A DNA stretch of 64,000 nt from Mactra quadrangularis (taxonomy: Eukaryota; Mollusca; Bivalvia; Venerida; Mactridae). Shown here in pieces: positions 11,001 through 22,358 of the stretch. Position numbers and translations under genes: made by a program. Each line of letters starts with the position of its first letter. Positions within the stretch are counted from its first letter, which is position 1. The notes below the pieces were generated by a model. The model ran no database searches. It was not told the DNA's origin and was given only the letters and a program-made list of their open reading frames with translations. Where the stretch lies: contig CM046297.1 in the NCBI GenBank assembly GCA_025267735.1, forward strand, positions 15,650,011 to 15,714,010, given 5' to 3'.

Positions 11001-14000
11001 TATCAATAGATGGCCAACCAATATAATGCATATAAGATGAAACATTGACTATTCTAGCCCATGACTGTTCTGTGCCTGTCTGTATCAATTTGTTCAATAA
11101 AAGTTGGGTCAAATAAAAATGGGACAAATAGTTCACTTGCATTTGTTTCTCCAGGCCATCATTAGTATACTCTAATGGTGAAAACATTACTCCTGCTGTA
11201 ATAAACAATAGGACAACAAATTGACCCAAGATATAAAATATGGTACATTCTGACTGAAGTTACTATTTCACATTCTTAGTAATAATATTAAGCCACAATT
11301 CAGTCAAAATTCATGCTAGAATTATGCAGCTTAGTTTTTACCTCCAATTGCAACCCCTTAGACATGTATGAAGTTTAAAATTCCCTGGTTTCTGTAAAAG
11401 GGTTTTCACCTCAAAACTTAACCAACAAGTGACAAGTCGACACACAGGTGAGTAGGATAGCCCCTCTTATCAGTCAAGCAAAAAATCAATAAAGTAATGA
11501 CATTTTACAGTCTAAGTTTCCTGCTAATGCACATTCACCAACTTTAAAGCTAATACCCCTGGTCATTAGGCTACTGGTATCTATCTATCAATCTCCCTTT
11601 ATTATTAACTGACAGATTGGCACAACAGAATTTTTACACCCTAACAGCTAGCCATTTACACCTGTGTGAAGTGTAGCAATCACAGATAAAATTCTTGTTT
11701 TTTGTTCAGTTTAACACCGTAGCAACACATTGTATAGGTCATATAACGGCGGTCAGTCAACCTTTTCACTCCTCTTGGAAAGACTAAATCTATGGATTTA
11801 GCTGTTAACCAACTACTAAGCATATACTTTTGTCAGTGACTGACAACTGCCCTAGATAATTAAAAACCATTGGTAGGAGGGAGAATGGTGGTAGAAATAA
11901 TTTCATGACCAAGCTCCACGAAAGTATGCCCTGCCCGGGATTGAACCCACGACCCCTTGATCAGTAGACTTGTGTGCTACCAGCTGTAAATTTCTTGCTC
12001 ATGGAATTTAGCAGCCCCCTGGTGGGGTTCAAAACCCAGGGCCTCTCAATTCCTAAGGGAAGGTCATACCACTGGACTACTGCTCCAATAAATTATTCAT
12101 ACAGAAGAAGTTACAGGCAACCTGTGTTTATAAAAATAAATACATACTTGTATTATAATAGTAAATAATGCTCTAACAATACACATACCATTGTTGATGA
12201 GAATATGTAATGGTAAATTTCTACACAGAAAATTCTCTGCAAAACTTGATACTGAATCTAATGATTCCAAATCTAGGTGTAGAAACTCAACTGAAGTATG
12301 ATAAATGATACATTTTTTTTATACAGTGTATGTGTAAAATATCTACACAGTCTTTTATACTACAGTATCACAGCGTTTAATACTGTGGGATGAACGAAAC
12401 ACTATTGTAACTCCATTTGAAAATAAAGGAGTTACAATAGTGTTTCATTCAGCCCCCGAATTACATTTTTGTTCTGCCTTAAGTGCAGGGCCCACTCTAA
12501 GGCATCAATATACCTGGTTGATTTTAGATTTTAAATACATTGAACCATTTATAGAGTAAAGCTTGAAAAAGCTATAAAACATAAAGCCTAGAGATTCTTC
12601 AGCTTAAAGGCGAAAGACTATATACATATGTATTAAGTCTTCTTTTGTTTTTAGATTTATATGCTATGGTCCCTGCTTAACAAATTATGAATTTAAGCAC
12701 TATAATCTATCAAAATTTGATAAAAAAAGATTTAAAAAATTATCCAAAAATTTACATCCAGATTTGTGAACTCTGATTTTAAAAGATGTAAATACCTTTA
12801 GCATCTGGAAACTCTGTTTTTATCTCTGTGACTGCTTTCTCCCCTGTTTCTTTACACTTGCCACCTGAAACATCAATAAAATTGATTAGAAACAGTATGA
12901 GAAAATATCACAAGACTTGAAGTGTTTTTACTTGCATAATATTTAATAACCGACTTCATACTTAAAGTGCTCAACACTAATTTTTAACTAGGATGCCCAA
13001 ATGGACAGCAAGCTTTTTTTACATGCCCCAAACCATAACTATAATAGCAGTAACACTAACAGGTTGCCCAAATCAAATATTGTCAGAGGCAAAAGGACAA
13101 CCTTAAATGTCAAGCCTTGCAATTGGGTCCAGAAAACATGCTTTTTGACTAACAAGTAAAATGTTATGTAATAGGGTGAGTTGAGCTGTCATTGATTGGG
13201 CTCGAAGCTTATTGACGATATAGTGATATATCAAGAAATAGATACAGATGATACACTGATTTATATAGATACCTACACTGCCGTACTATACAAACCATTT
13301 ATCTTGTCGTAAACTCATAATAGATGTATATTTGTCATGAATGTTATACCTTCTATGAACTTGAGCTATTTCCTCAATAGAGCTGCTGTCAATGTTTTAG
13401 ACCTATCAGATCATTATCATGACAGCACACCAGTTTAAGCTTGTAAAATGATAGAATGTTCGTCTCACAAATTTGACCCTTAAAAATGGCTTTTGTTTGT
13501 TTACCTATATAGGCTTTATTATCGCTATTTCAAAATGCATATCCATTATTGATCTGAAAATAATTATTAACGATACAGCAATATTGATGACAGCTCTAGG
13601 GGTGACTATTTTTGCACATATACTATTATATTTCTAGATTTTAAGAACAACAGGCTCAGATTGGATAGTTCTTTGCAAATAAATTCTCATAAACAATATA
13701 AACAAGTCATTGAGCACAATGATATTTTCAAGAATTTTATAACAGCTAAGGTCTGCAGGACTTGATCCCTGATATGAAATAGCCATTCCAAAAAAGCCAG
13801 TGTGCGAACGGATAATTTTACATTGGTTTTAATTAGATTGAAGCTCAGTATACTTACCAATAAAAACATGAATATTTCTGGATGCTAGATTTTTAGAAAC
13901 ATAATATCCAATCCCTGAAGCACCACCTGTAACTATGGCAACCTTTCCTGTCTGTGATGGAATTCCTTCAATAAAAACAAACAAAAAATGGGCATTTGAA

Positions 14001-14685
14001 AATAAATTAACAAGTACAAATGTTAATAGCGATATAAATAAGAGCTAAATAAGAACTAAATAAACACTTAATTACCTCAATTACACAATGGTTAATCGAT
14101 TATTCAATATATCAGGTTGTGTTTTAATTTCCACTTGTAGGACATCACATGTGTGTGAAATAAGACATCTGAAGAAAGATGGGATTGCAGTATTGGGATA
14201 ATTGTTAAGTATTGCAATTAAGCTATTCAGCCTAAATGACTCAAAAACATGCTTGAAAAAGTAACTGAAATAACTCAGTTTTTATTTCCTCACACTAGCC
14301 AGTAACATTTTGTCCTTCAATATTGTTTATATCATAAAGAAAATACACAATATTAAGAAGAAACAAAAAAGTGTCCGACACCTGAGTTTTCCTCTTCAAT
14401 AAATCATGATCATGTAATGCACCATGTATGGTGTTTATACCGTATGAATAATTATCATGTTTTATACGATAAATATCAATTTATAAATTATATATCCGGG
14501 TACGAATAAATATGATGACGAATCATGTGTAATTTCACACAACTTTTACAGAAAACAACGAGGGTGGCATTTTGATTACCAGTGATTTTCTTTCTTTTAG
14601 TACAAATTTGCATCAAAAGACACCATCCGCCGACAAGATACGTAAAAAGGTAGTAAAATATCAACTGTAAAACGCTTAGCAACAT
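8020..14685 (-). CDS. DHRSX-like short-chain dehydrogenase/reductase, 7 exons, 334 aa
   Basis: The exons (minus) are 14685-14580, 13965-13858, 12864-12796, 12290-12189, 11195-10988, 9495-9276 and 8211-8020. Every boundary is GT-AG and the phases (1,1,1,1,2,0) join to 1005 nt, 334 codons plus stop. The protein has an N-terminal membrane anchor (residues ~1-26), the NAD(P)-binding motif TGGASGIG (48-55), LINNAG (125-130), N150, catalytic S182 (NVSS), Y211 and K215 (YADSK), then HPGV. Length, the anchor and the C-terminal block (EGQSGGYYDN, LTYNEELQNSLW) fit DHRSX better than the RDH11-14 enzymes. Human DHRSX acts in dolichol synthesis; sharing that role is inference. The introns hold several mobile elements. 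An 84-bp duplicate of the end of exon 6 lies just downstream of its donor (see findings). Confidence 0.9.
8346..8655 (+). mobile_element. tRNA-derived SINE, family A, plus orientation
   Basis: It starts with a tRNA-like head (A box in GATTAGCTCACTCCATAGC, B box GGTTCAACCC), followed by the body seen in the other family A copies (TTCTCCCTCCTACTAATGAT, GTAGTTGTCAATCAGTGAGG). It ends near GTGAGTAGGTTGACCGATTC and a degraded version of the shared tail. It lies in the last intron of the dehydrogenase. Confidence 0.75.
8915..9015 (-). mobile_element. SINE head fragment, family D
   Basis: The minus strand reads TATGGCAATGTGGTAGAGTG (A-box-like) and CCCAGTTCGAACCATGAAC (B-box-like), with the conserved block GGCAAGGGAGTGAAAGTACT on the plus strand. 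Related fragments lie at 29.36 and 29.63 kb. Confidence 0.6.
9192..9260 (-). repeat. Tandem duplicate of the end of SDR exon 6
   Basis: The minus strand repeats the last part of exon 6 (HRIPMAYFGKLAFL at the exon end, HRIPMAELGKLAFL here), offset by 84 bp, 28 codons. The frame between the two copies is open, and the donor GTAAGT of the first copy is GCAAGT in the second. Confidence 0.85.
9580..9856. repeat. C-run bearing repeat
   Basis: Blocks such as GGGGGTCCGAACCCCCCCTG, a run of at least 12 C near 9794, and AAAATCCTGGATCCCCCC recur here. A related phrase in reverse occurs at 32.84 kb (GGTCCTGGATTTTATTCTCG then a G run). It is probably a degraded DNA-element terminus family. It lies in an intron of the dehydrogenase. 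Confidence 0.45.
9857..10292. mobile_element. 436-bp TA-flanked TIR element carrying 18S rRNA sequence
   Basis: The left end CACTGGGGTCCA and the right end TGGACCCCACTG are inverted repeats (11 of 12 bases). Each is bordered by TA (9855-9856 and 10293-10294), as for Tc1/mariner-type insertions. The interior is AT-rich up to about 10095, then becomes 18S rRNA up to the right terminus. No transposase is present. It lies in the 10988/9495 intron of the SDR gene. Confidence 0.65.
10096..10282 (+). pseudogene. 18S rRNA fragment (~187 nt)
   Basis: The stretch contains the universally conserved 18S phrases GACGAAAAATAACAATACGG, GACTCTTTCGAGA, GTAATTGGAATGAGTACAC, AAATCCTTTAAC, AGGATCTATTGGA, GGTGCCAGCAGCCACGGTAA and TAGCGTATATTTAAGTTGCT, in the correct order and spacing. 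It corresponds to the 5' domain just up to the 530-loop region of small-subunit rRNA. About ten to twenty substitutions (for example GCAGCCaCGG for GCAGCCGCGG) show it is an old, non-functional copy. Confidence 0.93.
11707..11992 (-). mobile_element. tRNA-derived SINE, family A
   Basis: The shared tail is at the left (CAGTTTAACACCGTAGCAAC, ATAGGTCATATAACGGCGGT). The body contains GCTGTTAACCAACTACTAAG and TTGGTAGGAGGGAGAATGG. The right end is a minus-strand tRNA head whose complement appears as ATTGAACCCACGACCCCTTG and ATCAGTAGACTTGTGTGCTA. It sits in an SDR intron and directly abuts a family C head. Confidence 0.8.
11985..12090 (-). mobile_element. SINE head-only copy, family C
   Basis: TTTCTTGCTCATGGAATTTA and the following tRNA-like block (GGGGTTCAAAACCCAGG, ACCACTGGACTACTGCTCC) match the right part of the copies at 7.5 and 62.5 kb. 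It starts exactly where the family A SINE ends. Confidence 0.55.
12391..12451. repeat. Near-perfect 24-bp palindrome, 13-base loop
   Basis: TGAACGAAACACTATTGTAA and CTCC (12391-12414) pair with 12428-12451 with one mismatch. It is either a very short MITE remnant or a hairpin in the SDR intron. Confidence 0.7.
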
Positions 14686-14699
14686 TTTGACATTTCTAA

Positions 14700-17300
14700 T
14701 GACAAGAGTGATTTCCCTTTGGTCGTGTATATTTCCCGACCAAAACGGTGAAATACCGGACCAATTGAATTTAAAACAATGATGACGTCATTATTATTTG
14801 GTTAATCTGTTAATACATGAGTTTATTAAACAGTACTATTATTTGTTGTTAATGAACGAATTTCATTTATTATTTAACGCCAAGTATAAACATCTGCAAA
14901 GAGTCATGGAATTTTACTACAGTACAATTAAAAAACAACAGTAAAATTTAATATTATTTTACTTCTGCCAGTTCTAGAAAACTGGTAAAGATCTATGCCT
15001 CTGTTTTACAACCTGAATTATTTTGAGAGTGTTATTTTGTGTTCTCAGGAACAAAAGTTAGGCAAAGTCAGTAAAGTTCTGTTATAAGAACCACTTATTA
15101 AGTTATTTCAAAATCATGTGATTTTTGACGGGAGCTAAATGCTGAAGTTTGAGAAGAAAAATGTCCATTATATATGTTCCTTTATCTCTGTCTTCGAACT
15201 TGATGGTTCCTTTAGTTAAACTTGAATTTTTAATTGTACATGTATCGCTAAAAGGATATGTTTTGTGAACAAAAATTAGTTAGATATATCCATGAATACA
15301 ACATACATATCAACATATTCTTTATAACATTTACGTGTGTACACATGTACATAAATATATATGCATATAAGGTGCCAGCCATTCTTCTCCCTTGGGTTAT
15401 CAAGATTCGAACTTTGTCTATTATCTTGGAATCTTTGGGTATGAAAAGGTCTAAGCGTCTAGCTTTGTCACGTCTACTACAGATCAACATATTTCGAGAA
15501 AAGTTCCAATTTAATAAAAAGACCATCAAAATCGACGATCTTGATAGCGAAACGGGATGAATTTATGAATTTATTCTCAAATTAATCATTTGGAACTAAA
15601 AATCATTAAAAACTCAAGATTTTGCGATAACCAATGAAATTGTGGTCTTTACAGCTGAACTTTACAATATTTTCAAAATATTTTAAGCGCATTCAAACCC
15701 AAATAATTTTACATCTGCGTGACACACATCCAAGATTATTATATTATGCTAATATGCACAAGTTGGTAATCATTTGTTCATATTCCTAGTTTCTGATTTC
15801 TTTATTTATTTGCACCGAGTCCTACACTGTTTGCGTCATGACTGACATATTTGATTGCAATTATCGTTGTCATGTCCGTTACACCGTCGTTATCATTGGT
15901 TAATAGGCTAACTACTTCCGCTTCTCTACAAGAACGTATCAATGAATGCAATTTGACTTGAGAATCTGCATATGCGGATCTGACGAATGTGTTACAGCAA
16001 TTATTTGATATGATACGGTGACATGGTGTGGCATACACAAGTTTTCATTAAGGCTCTATCCAAATGTCGATATATCGTGAAACCGTACAAGAAATGTTCT
16101 CTCGTATTGGAACCAGAAAAACTATGTATTTATATCTAGATACAAATGAAAAAAGAGTGTCTTAGACGTCAGAATATATTGTCTTAAAAATTAGTAATGA
16201 ACTCACGGGAGCGGGTATAAAGTTGGACTGTCTCATGAAGACCTGTTCATCTATCTGATCTTATATAAGTGGCATTCATTTTTTACTAACGAGTATCATG
16301 ATACAGATCGTATTCCAACTATTGTATTGTGATCTCTATCGTATCACATCTTGACCGGAGATATGCTGTCCAAGTATTCACGTGTATAATAAGATTGAAA
16401 GTGAAAACTAAAGAAATGAATTAAAATCATACTTAAATTTTTTTTATTGAAAATGAAACCGTGAAGGTTGTCGTAGAATATGGGCGGTAGTAAAACTAAC
16501 ATTTTGTTATTTCGATGTAACAGATTTTAGAAAAAAGTTTAGTTTTGTGATTGATCATGTGTATGAAATCAAAAACAAACAAAAAACCTTGGAAATGCGT
16601 ATTTTCGCCCCTCGTGTTCAAAATTCTCCCTGGGAATACAACGATATATCACGCCGTTTAAAAGCAATAGCTATACGTAACTGTCAGAGAGTCTCCGGCT
16701 ACGCATCTGAGATATGATCGTCGTCATGTTCAATTCAATATTTTTGCTTCTAAATGCCATTCCAAATACAATATGGCTCTAGATTAAGACACGATTAGCA
16801 CTAAACAAATACTGACCATACGCTCCGGATATAACTAAGCGCTTGTTTCGAGTACTGTTTACATAATGAAATAGGTGTCTCGCATTGTCGATAAAGTACA
16901 GGGAAAGGTTCGGTCTAAAAACCAATAAGACGGAATGGTATGCGTTAAAATAATATTTGCAAAGATATTCATTAAGTTCGAAGTAATACGTGGAAATGGA
17001 AATGCTTACAGATGGCTTTATGTTCCAAAACAAATTTGACCTCAGGTAATTTAAAATGGTTAGTAACAAATTACGACATTATGAAGTCGTACGGTAACAA
17101 ATATGGCGCCATAGATAAAAAGAGAGGGAACTTTTGAAGTGCTTTCAGTTCAAGACGTTTCATCGAAGAAACGCGAATCTTCATAGTGGAATAATGGAAA
17201 TATATTATGTTGATGTGCGAATATGCAGCTTTTTCGTTTAGAATGATTAAGAAATGTGAATTATGCCACGAATGTAGTTAAAAATACACTAACTACAAAA
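14700..17300. other. Head-to-head spacer between SDR gene and GPCR
   Basis: This 2.6-kb gap must contain the promoters of the minus-strand SDR gene and the plus-strand receptor, and possibly 5' exons of the receptor. A slightly less AT-rich stretch at 15.8-16.05 kb carries a 78-codon open frame on the minus strand that I do not recognise. No repeat family seen elsewhere in the window occurs here. Confidence 0.4.
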
Positions 17301-18521
17301 ATGGGTACAAACGAAACAAACGGCAACTCATCAGCGGCGGGGCCATACCCCGGTTTGGGCGTCTTGTGTCGATTACTTCTGTGTAAAGGAGAAGTAACAC
17401 ATGCCTACCCATTTTGCATACAAACTTTTCCTGAGATTTTTGATGAGATAGAATTTGAAAGAAGCTTTTCTCAGAAAATACCTGATGCTAGCCAGATTAT
17501 TTTGGTAATTTTGTTTTCAATAATTCTCATACTTTCTGTTGGAGGGAATTCTCTGGTGATTTTAACATTTGTATTCAATTATTCTATGCGGTCAGTGACA
17601 AACGTGTTTATATTGTCACTAGCTGTAACGGATTTAACAGTGGCATTCACTAATATCCCTATGAACATTGGGGATACACTAAATAACACTTGGATATTTG
17701 GACGATTTGGATGCAAACTTTTACCGTGTATTTCACAATTTTCTGTGGCGTGTAGTGCTCTAACACTTTGTTGTATTGCTTTTGACAGATATTACGCAAT
17801 TGTTCATCCATTGAAGTTAAAATTTATTCAAACTCTTACACGTGCTGCTATTCTTCAGCTAGTCGTCTGCCTGATTTCAGCGGCGTCTGCTATTCCACAA
17901 GCATTTTTCTACGATGTGCAAGACGTGGCAGCCTGCAAGGTAAATGACGAGGAGCCAAAAGAACTATGTATGGGTACACATAATGAACAACGACGCGAGT
18001 TTGACGTCTGGATAACTTTGTTCGTTACATTAATTGGCCCATTACTTTTCATGTCAATATTGTACTCGATCATCTGCTATAAGCTATGGGTACAGGGACC
18101 AGTAGGGGCCGTCTCGAAGAACAACTATGACATTCGCTGGAAGCTAAAGCGCCGAGCTATAAAGATGCTGTTGACTGTTGTTTTCATTTTCGTAAGTTGC
18201 TGGAGCCCGTTACTTATTTTTTACGTTATATTCGATGCGAAAAAGCAACCGACCAATCAGACGGAGTTAAGTTGGCGCGCTTTTCTCCAGTGCCTTGCTC
18301 TTAGCAACACATGCTGGAATCCTTTGGTCTATGCGTTTATGAATGAAAAATTTAGGAAAGCATTTCGTTCTCTGTTGACATGTAGGCATACACAAGTACA
18401 TCCGGTTCCGGTACGAAACAATGAAATGCGCATGTCAACAGACAGCCGGAAAACAACAACTAATCTTGAGACGCCAGCATTGCCAACAGGAAGTGGACAA
18501 ACCTCAGAAACTAAAGTATGA
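17301..18521 (+). CDS. Rhodopsin-class peptide GPCR, single exon, 406 aa
   Basis: The protein is a seven-transmembrane receptor at the plasma membrane, coupling an extracellular ligand, probably a neuropeptide, to G proteins. The open frame extends to 17256, but that codon is GTG; the first in-frame ATG is 17301 (AAAATGG context). Residues counted from it: N-glycosylation sites NETN and NSS in the N-terminus; GGNSLVI in TM1; LAVTD in TM2; C138 before TM3; DRYYAIVHPL after TM3; C212/C223 in the second outer loop; FVSCWSP in TM6; NPLVYAFMNEKFRKAF in TM7/helix 8; a Ser/Thr-rich tail. TM4 has Cys where most family members have Trp. TM2/TM3 style recalls RFamide, QRFP/NPFF and CCK-type receptors, but I cannot assign a subfamily. 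A possible AATAAA is at 19209. Confidence 0.92.
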   Translation: MGTNETNGNSSAAGPYPGLGVLCRLLLCKGEVTHAYPFCIQTFPEIFDEIEFERSFSQKIPDASQIILVILFSIILILSVGGNSLVILTFVFNYSMRSVTNVFILSLAVTDLTVAFTNIPMNIGDTLNNTWIFGRFGCKLLPCISQFSVACSALTLCCIAFDRYYAIVHPLKLKFIQTLTRAAILQLVVCLISAASAIPQAFFYDVQDVAACKVNDEEPKELCMGTHNEQRREFDVWITLFVTLIGPLLFMSILYSIICYKLWVQGPVGAVSKNNYDIRWKLKRRAIKMLLTVVFIFVSCWSPLLIFYVIFDAKKQPTNQTELSWRAFLQCLALSNTCWNPLVYAFMNEKFRKAFRSLLTCRHTQVHPVPVRNNEMRMSTDSRKTTTNLETPALPTGSGQTSETKV

Positions 18522-18599
18522 GTCAATTAAAAAAAATTATACATGTACATAATCTTTGCCAAGACAAACTTAAAACATGTACATATATTGAAATTTATA

Positions 18600-18890
18600 T
18601 TATTAGTTGTATGTGGATATAAACCCAGGGCTTTTTCAGTATTTGGGGAAGAATCCTTGGACCTTTTTATATAGAATAATTGGGGAAACTTTATCGCAAT
18701 TTCATGGTAAGGGGGACAAAAAATCGAAGGTAAACTGCATGCTTGGGGAAAACTGCATGCTTTTAAAGAAATTTCAAGAGAGGAAGGTGCCTGTAAAAAA
18801 AGTCTCTGTTATATTAGGAAAAAGTCAGAAACCTAAAATCATAAGTTTTCGTATCAGTAAGTGTGCCTTGTTGGTGTGAATATCAGTTAA
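18600..18890. repeat. Possible dispersed repeat downstream of the GPCR
   Basis: The phrases CAGTATTTGGGGAAGAATCC and CAATTTCATGGTAAGG sit in a GC-shifted block that reads like a terminus of a DNA element. The open frame through it has no recognisable domain. It could also be receptor 3'UTR. Confidence 0.3.
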
Positions 18891-19347
18891 TCACAATTAT
18901 ACGACTGGTCACCTTCAGGAGCGCAAAAAAATGCTCACCATTTGTAGATCGTTGCTAAAGCTAATTTCATTTGAATTTCTTTCTGCAAGCCTCAAATGTG
19001 AAATTAAAGTCAGCAAGACATCCATGGGTCATGTATGTTTTTGAAGTATCAAACACTTCAGTTATTTTTTCATCTCATTTTGCCCTGTCTTATGTACATG
19101 TAGTCAATTCAGTGAATTTTCCTAAGTTTTCATTGTTGTTGTTTTATTAGAATATCAATACATTATACATAGTCTATTGTTAACCCTATATCTTGTTTCA
19201 AAGCTGTAAATAAATACATGTTTCAATCAATCTTGTTTACGAGAATTATTCACTGCAGGGCGTTTTACAGTTTATTTAATGGTTTACAGATTGTAAATTA
19301 GGAAATGTGATGGTTTGTTTTGTTTTTTTAAGAAAGTGCAATACATA

Positions 19348-19548
19348 CGAGGGGTATGAGCTGCGCCGCAATTTTGATACTTTATATTTTGATGATGTCA
19401 TAAATAGGTGAAAAATGCAATTGATGTTTTAAAATTTTGTCAATTTATTAAAAGAGCATTGATTAATGATATCCTAACAAATCAGCACGGTAGGACGTCA
19501 CGTTATGGAGATACACACATTGTCCACGAATTTTTGGATCACCCCTCG
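19348..19548. mobile_element. 201-bp MITE, CGAGGGGT termini, TA-flanked
   Basis: The left end CGAGGGGTATGAGC and the right end GATCACCCCTCG are imperfect inverted repeats with TA outside both ends (19346-19347 and 19549-19550). The terminus resembles that of the 1150-2447 element, which suggests the same mariner-like superfamily. Confidence 0.6.
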
Positions 19549-19549
19549 T

Positions 19550-21015
19550 ATTCGCCATGTAATAGTTAAAATATAAACATGATTCAAATGGCATCACAAA
19601 ACAGAGGGAAACACACATGATGTTCGTTTATTTTGAAATAAATGTGTTTTCTAAGTTATATCATAACGTATACAAGTCCAGAAATAATATTTTCACTTGT
19701 GGCTCTGTCGCCCTTGAAAATAAGTCTTCTGGGCGATTTCTGTGCAATGAAAATTTATCTTATTCCAAACTTGGCGAATTCACCCAGTGCACATCTCCAT
19801 AACCCTGATGCCTCGATTTATTCCGATTCTCGGTTGTTTCCGGTGCAGAACTTTAACTCGCCGTTTGCTGGTGTATATAAAAAGGTGGGATTATTTTTTT
19901 ATTATTTACAATCTCCCTAAGTTTTATATCTGCAAACTGGTGACTGAAAGCATTACTCGGGAATTAATCAGCGGACAATAACTCGAGACGCCTGGCACAT
20001 TGCGTCGAGCGATCCCCCATCGTGATACTATTGTAATGGATTCATTGCTATGGGCATGCCACAAGACAATTTTTCAATTATGTAAAGCGATGAACCAGAT
20101 ACTCTTTGTAATTTCTCAGAACTCAAATGACAGTCTTGAAAATATATTTCGAGAGGAACTGTGGTGATAAATACAGACTTTTTGTCCACATAGACGGTTT
20201 CTAGATGCTTTCAGACGGTAACTTATCGACTTGACCACTTCATACTGATTACCATACAATGATAACAATATTTATGAGAATCATTTGATCAGGCAATAGA
20301 CAGACGCTATGTATCAATAACAAGTCATACACATGCATTAATTTAAGTAAGAAAGACAATTCATGCATCCATTTTATGCTTACTACGCAGGAGTTACTTC
20401 CCTTTATAGTACATAAAAATAAAATACGTATTTCGTTATTGTTTCGTTTTACACAACTCTTCATAACATATACAAACCCTCGTAACTGAATTGTAATACT
20501 GGTAATACCATCCACTTATCCCAATTCTTTACTTTAAAATCATGACTGGGTAGCCAGGGATTTTAACCCACAACCTTCCATCACTGCCGCAGCAATTTTT
20601 ACGTATCATTTTGAGTTATTTTATAATAGCGCTCATAGATATCTAAAAAATCAGCAACCATTTGGAACTATTGAAATACTTCTCTGTGTTTTACAGTAAT
20701 TAAGTAGCTCTAAATAATGAATACTCTACTCTACTAAAGATGTACATGTATATCCAACAGAAATGAACAGAGGTACCATGACAAATGAAATTTCTGTAGA
20801 TTGAGATAATAGTCTCAGATAACATTGAATTTTTATGGATAAATTTTATTCTGCAGTCAGTGGTGTAAACAAAGAAGACCCTCCTGACTTAAATACTCAG
20901 ATATATATTTTTTGGTAATGAGTATGGTAGTATTTAAATCAGAAGGGTTAATGAAAGTGTAACTCTAGTTGATTAAAACGTAATATTAGCTACTGATGAT
21001 ATTGCAGTACAGGTG
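19550..21015. other. Intergenic DNA, little recognised
   Basis: There is AT-rich sequence with short chance frames. An imperfect inverted pair CCCTCCTGACTTAAATACT / AGTATTTAAATCAGAAGGG at about 20879-20948 is probably a tiny MITE. A tRNA-B-box-like GGGTTAAAATCCC lies on the minus strand near 20560. Confidence 0.35.
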
Positions 21016-21018
21016 GGA

Positions 21019-21201
21019 GTTCAGTTACTGCGAACGTTACATAAAGTCCCGTAACAATATATTCGGAACTCCTCGGCCATTTGCTGCGAATAATCTCGGA
21101 CATATTTAGACGCTATTTTGAAACTACCGGTGTTGAAGTAAACAAATATTTGGCCGATGAGTTCTGAATGTTTCGTTATGTAACGTTTGCGGTAACTGAA
21201 C
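21019..21201. mobile_element. 183-bp MITE, GTTCAGTTAC termini
   Basis: The left end GTTCAGTTACTGCGAACGTT pairs with the right end ending AACGTTTGCGGTAACTGAAC over about 26 bp, and inner arms (GGAACTCCTCGGCCA / TGGCCGATGAGTTC) extend the pairing. No coding capacity. Confidence 0.7.
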
Positions 21202-21262
21202 ACGCCGCTGAACTTGGCTACAAAGACATTTTAAATTGTTTAATGCAGTGTCAACACTTACG

Positions 21263-21402
21263 ACCATTACATCTAACCTAGCTTTCCTGGACATTTTCTG
21301 TAACCAGTACTGTACTTACCTACCCTTCCACAAGGACAACTACTTCACCATGTACCTAATAAATTAAAGCAAGCGGAGTCTTGAGTCAAATTTTCAAGGG
21401 TT
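21263..21402 (-). mobile_element. SINE fragment, family B
   Basis: CTAACCTAGCTTTCCTGGAC, TAACCAGTACTGTACTTACC and TACCCTTCCACAAGGACAAC match the interior of the copy at 6.9 kb. Both ends are missing. Confidence 0.5.
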
Positions 21403-21403
21403 T

Positions 21404-21642
21404 GTTCTTTTTTCTCAACTGTCAAAGCTTGAATAATTTCACGGTGACCGAATGCATTGTTTTTGTACTGGCGGCCCAATTGTTATTAAAAATATCTTGA
21501 CTAAAACATATCTAACAGCATTAACAGCTTTACTCAATCATAATACACACTTACAAAAACATATGGATGTATTACCACAAAAATTTTAGCATTCACCGTG
21601 AAATTATTCATGTTTTGACAGGTGAGAAAAAACAGACAAGAA
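21404..21642. mobile_element. MITE, CTGTCAAAGCTTGAATAATTTCAC family, copy 1
   Basis: Arms of about 45 bp (TTTCTCAACTGTCAAAGCTT... and its inverse ...TGTTTTGACAGGTGAGAAAA) enclose an interior (TCTGGCGGCCCAATTGT-like, AATCATAATACACACTT) shared with copy 2 at 22.97 kb. Confidence 0.75.
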
Positions 21643-22358
21643 CCCAGCAACCACTCCAGAACACTACATCCAATATCCAGCACTTATATTGTACGCTACC
21701 AAGTTCATTGGGAATTCTTTAGTATTCAAAACCCAGTTTTGCTCCATCATTCAGTAATTTCATTCATTCCATAAAAACTTAAGACCAATCCAGTTTAAAC
21801 TTTACCTAACGTAGAGTCATTTTGCAACTTGCTTATCAAATCCATTGCATAACCTCCCTGTAATAGTGTTTTGTTATGAACTGCTGTTTTGTAAATTAAA
21901 CACCGACAGCACCTACATTTTGAATCTCTACTGTAGAAACAATAGATTTGATTCTAAACTCCAATTAATGAGTTTTTCAAGCTGACTAACTGTACCACAT
22001 GTACCTTGGCAGAACTGAGTTGAAATAAAAATTTGTGTAACTAGAATAACATTAAATCTGCATTTGCTTTTCAGTAATGTGTAAAATAATTTTGTTCTGC
22101 ACAAGCGCATCTGGTAAAAACAAACTATTTTTCAGCTGGAACAACCCAAAATTTAAGTTCCGAATAAGAACTATTCTAACTAGGTTTGCATGATTACTGT
22201 TGGTGTGCCAATAAGTGTTAGAGTTAACTTTTTAGACCAATTTGCCCGGAGGGCAAGTTAAACCGGACTGGTCCGAGTGCCTTTTGGTTGCCCCAATATT
22301 TATCATCTATTTTTGCAATTTTTATTATTGAATTAAGACTTGGACAGCATTAACTTAA

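Noticed and set aside
15248..15560. Overlapping 93- and 100-codon frames on both strands
   Set aside because: No splice context, no recognisable domain, AT-rich composition and mutual overlap; most likely chance.
15802..16038. 78-codon minus-strand frame in a less AT-rich block
   Set aside because: It looked exon-like in composition, but I found no donor/acceptor pair in phase and no family resemblance.
17256..17300. N-terminal extension of the GPCR to 17256
   Set aside because: The first codon there is GTG; the first ATG in frame is at 17301, in better context.
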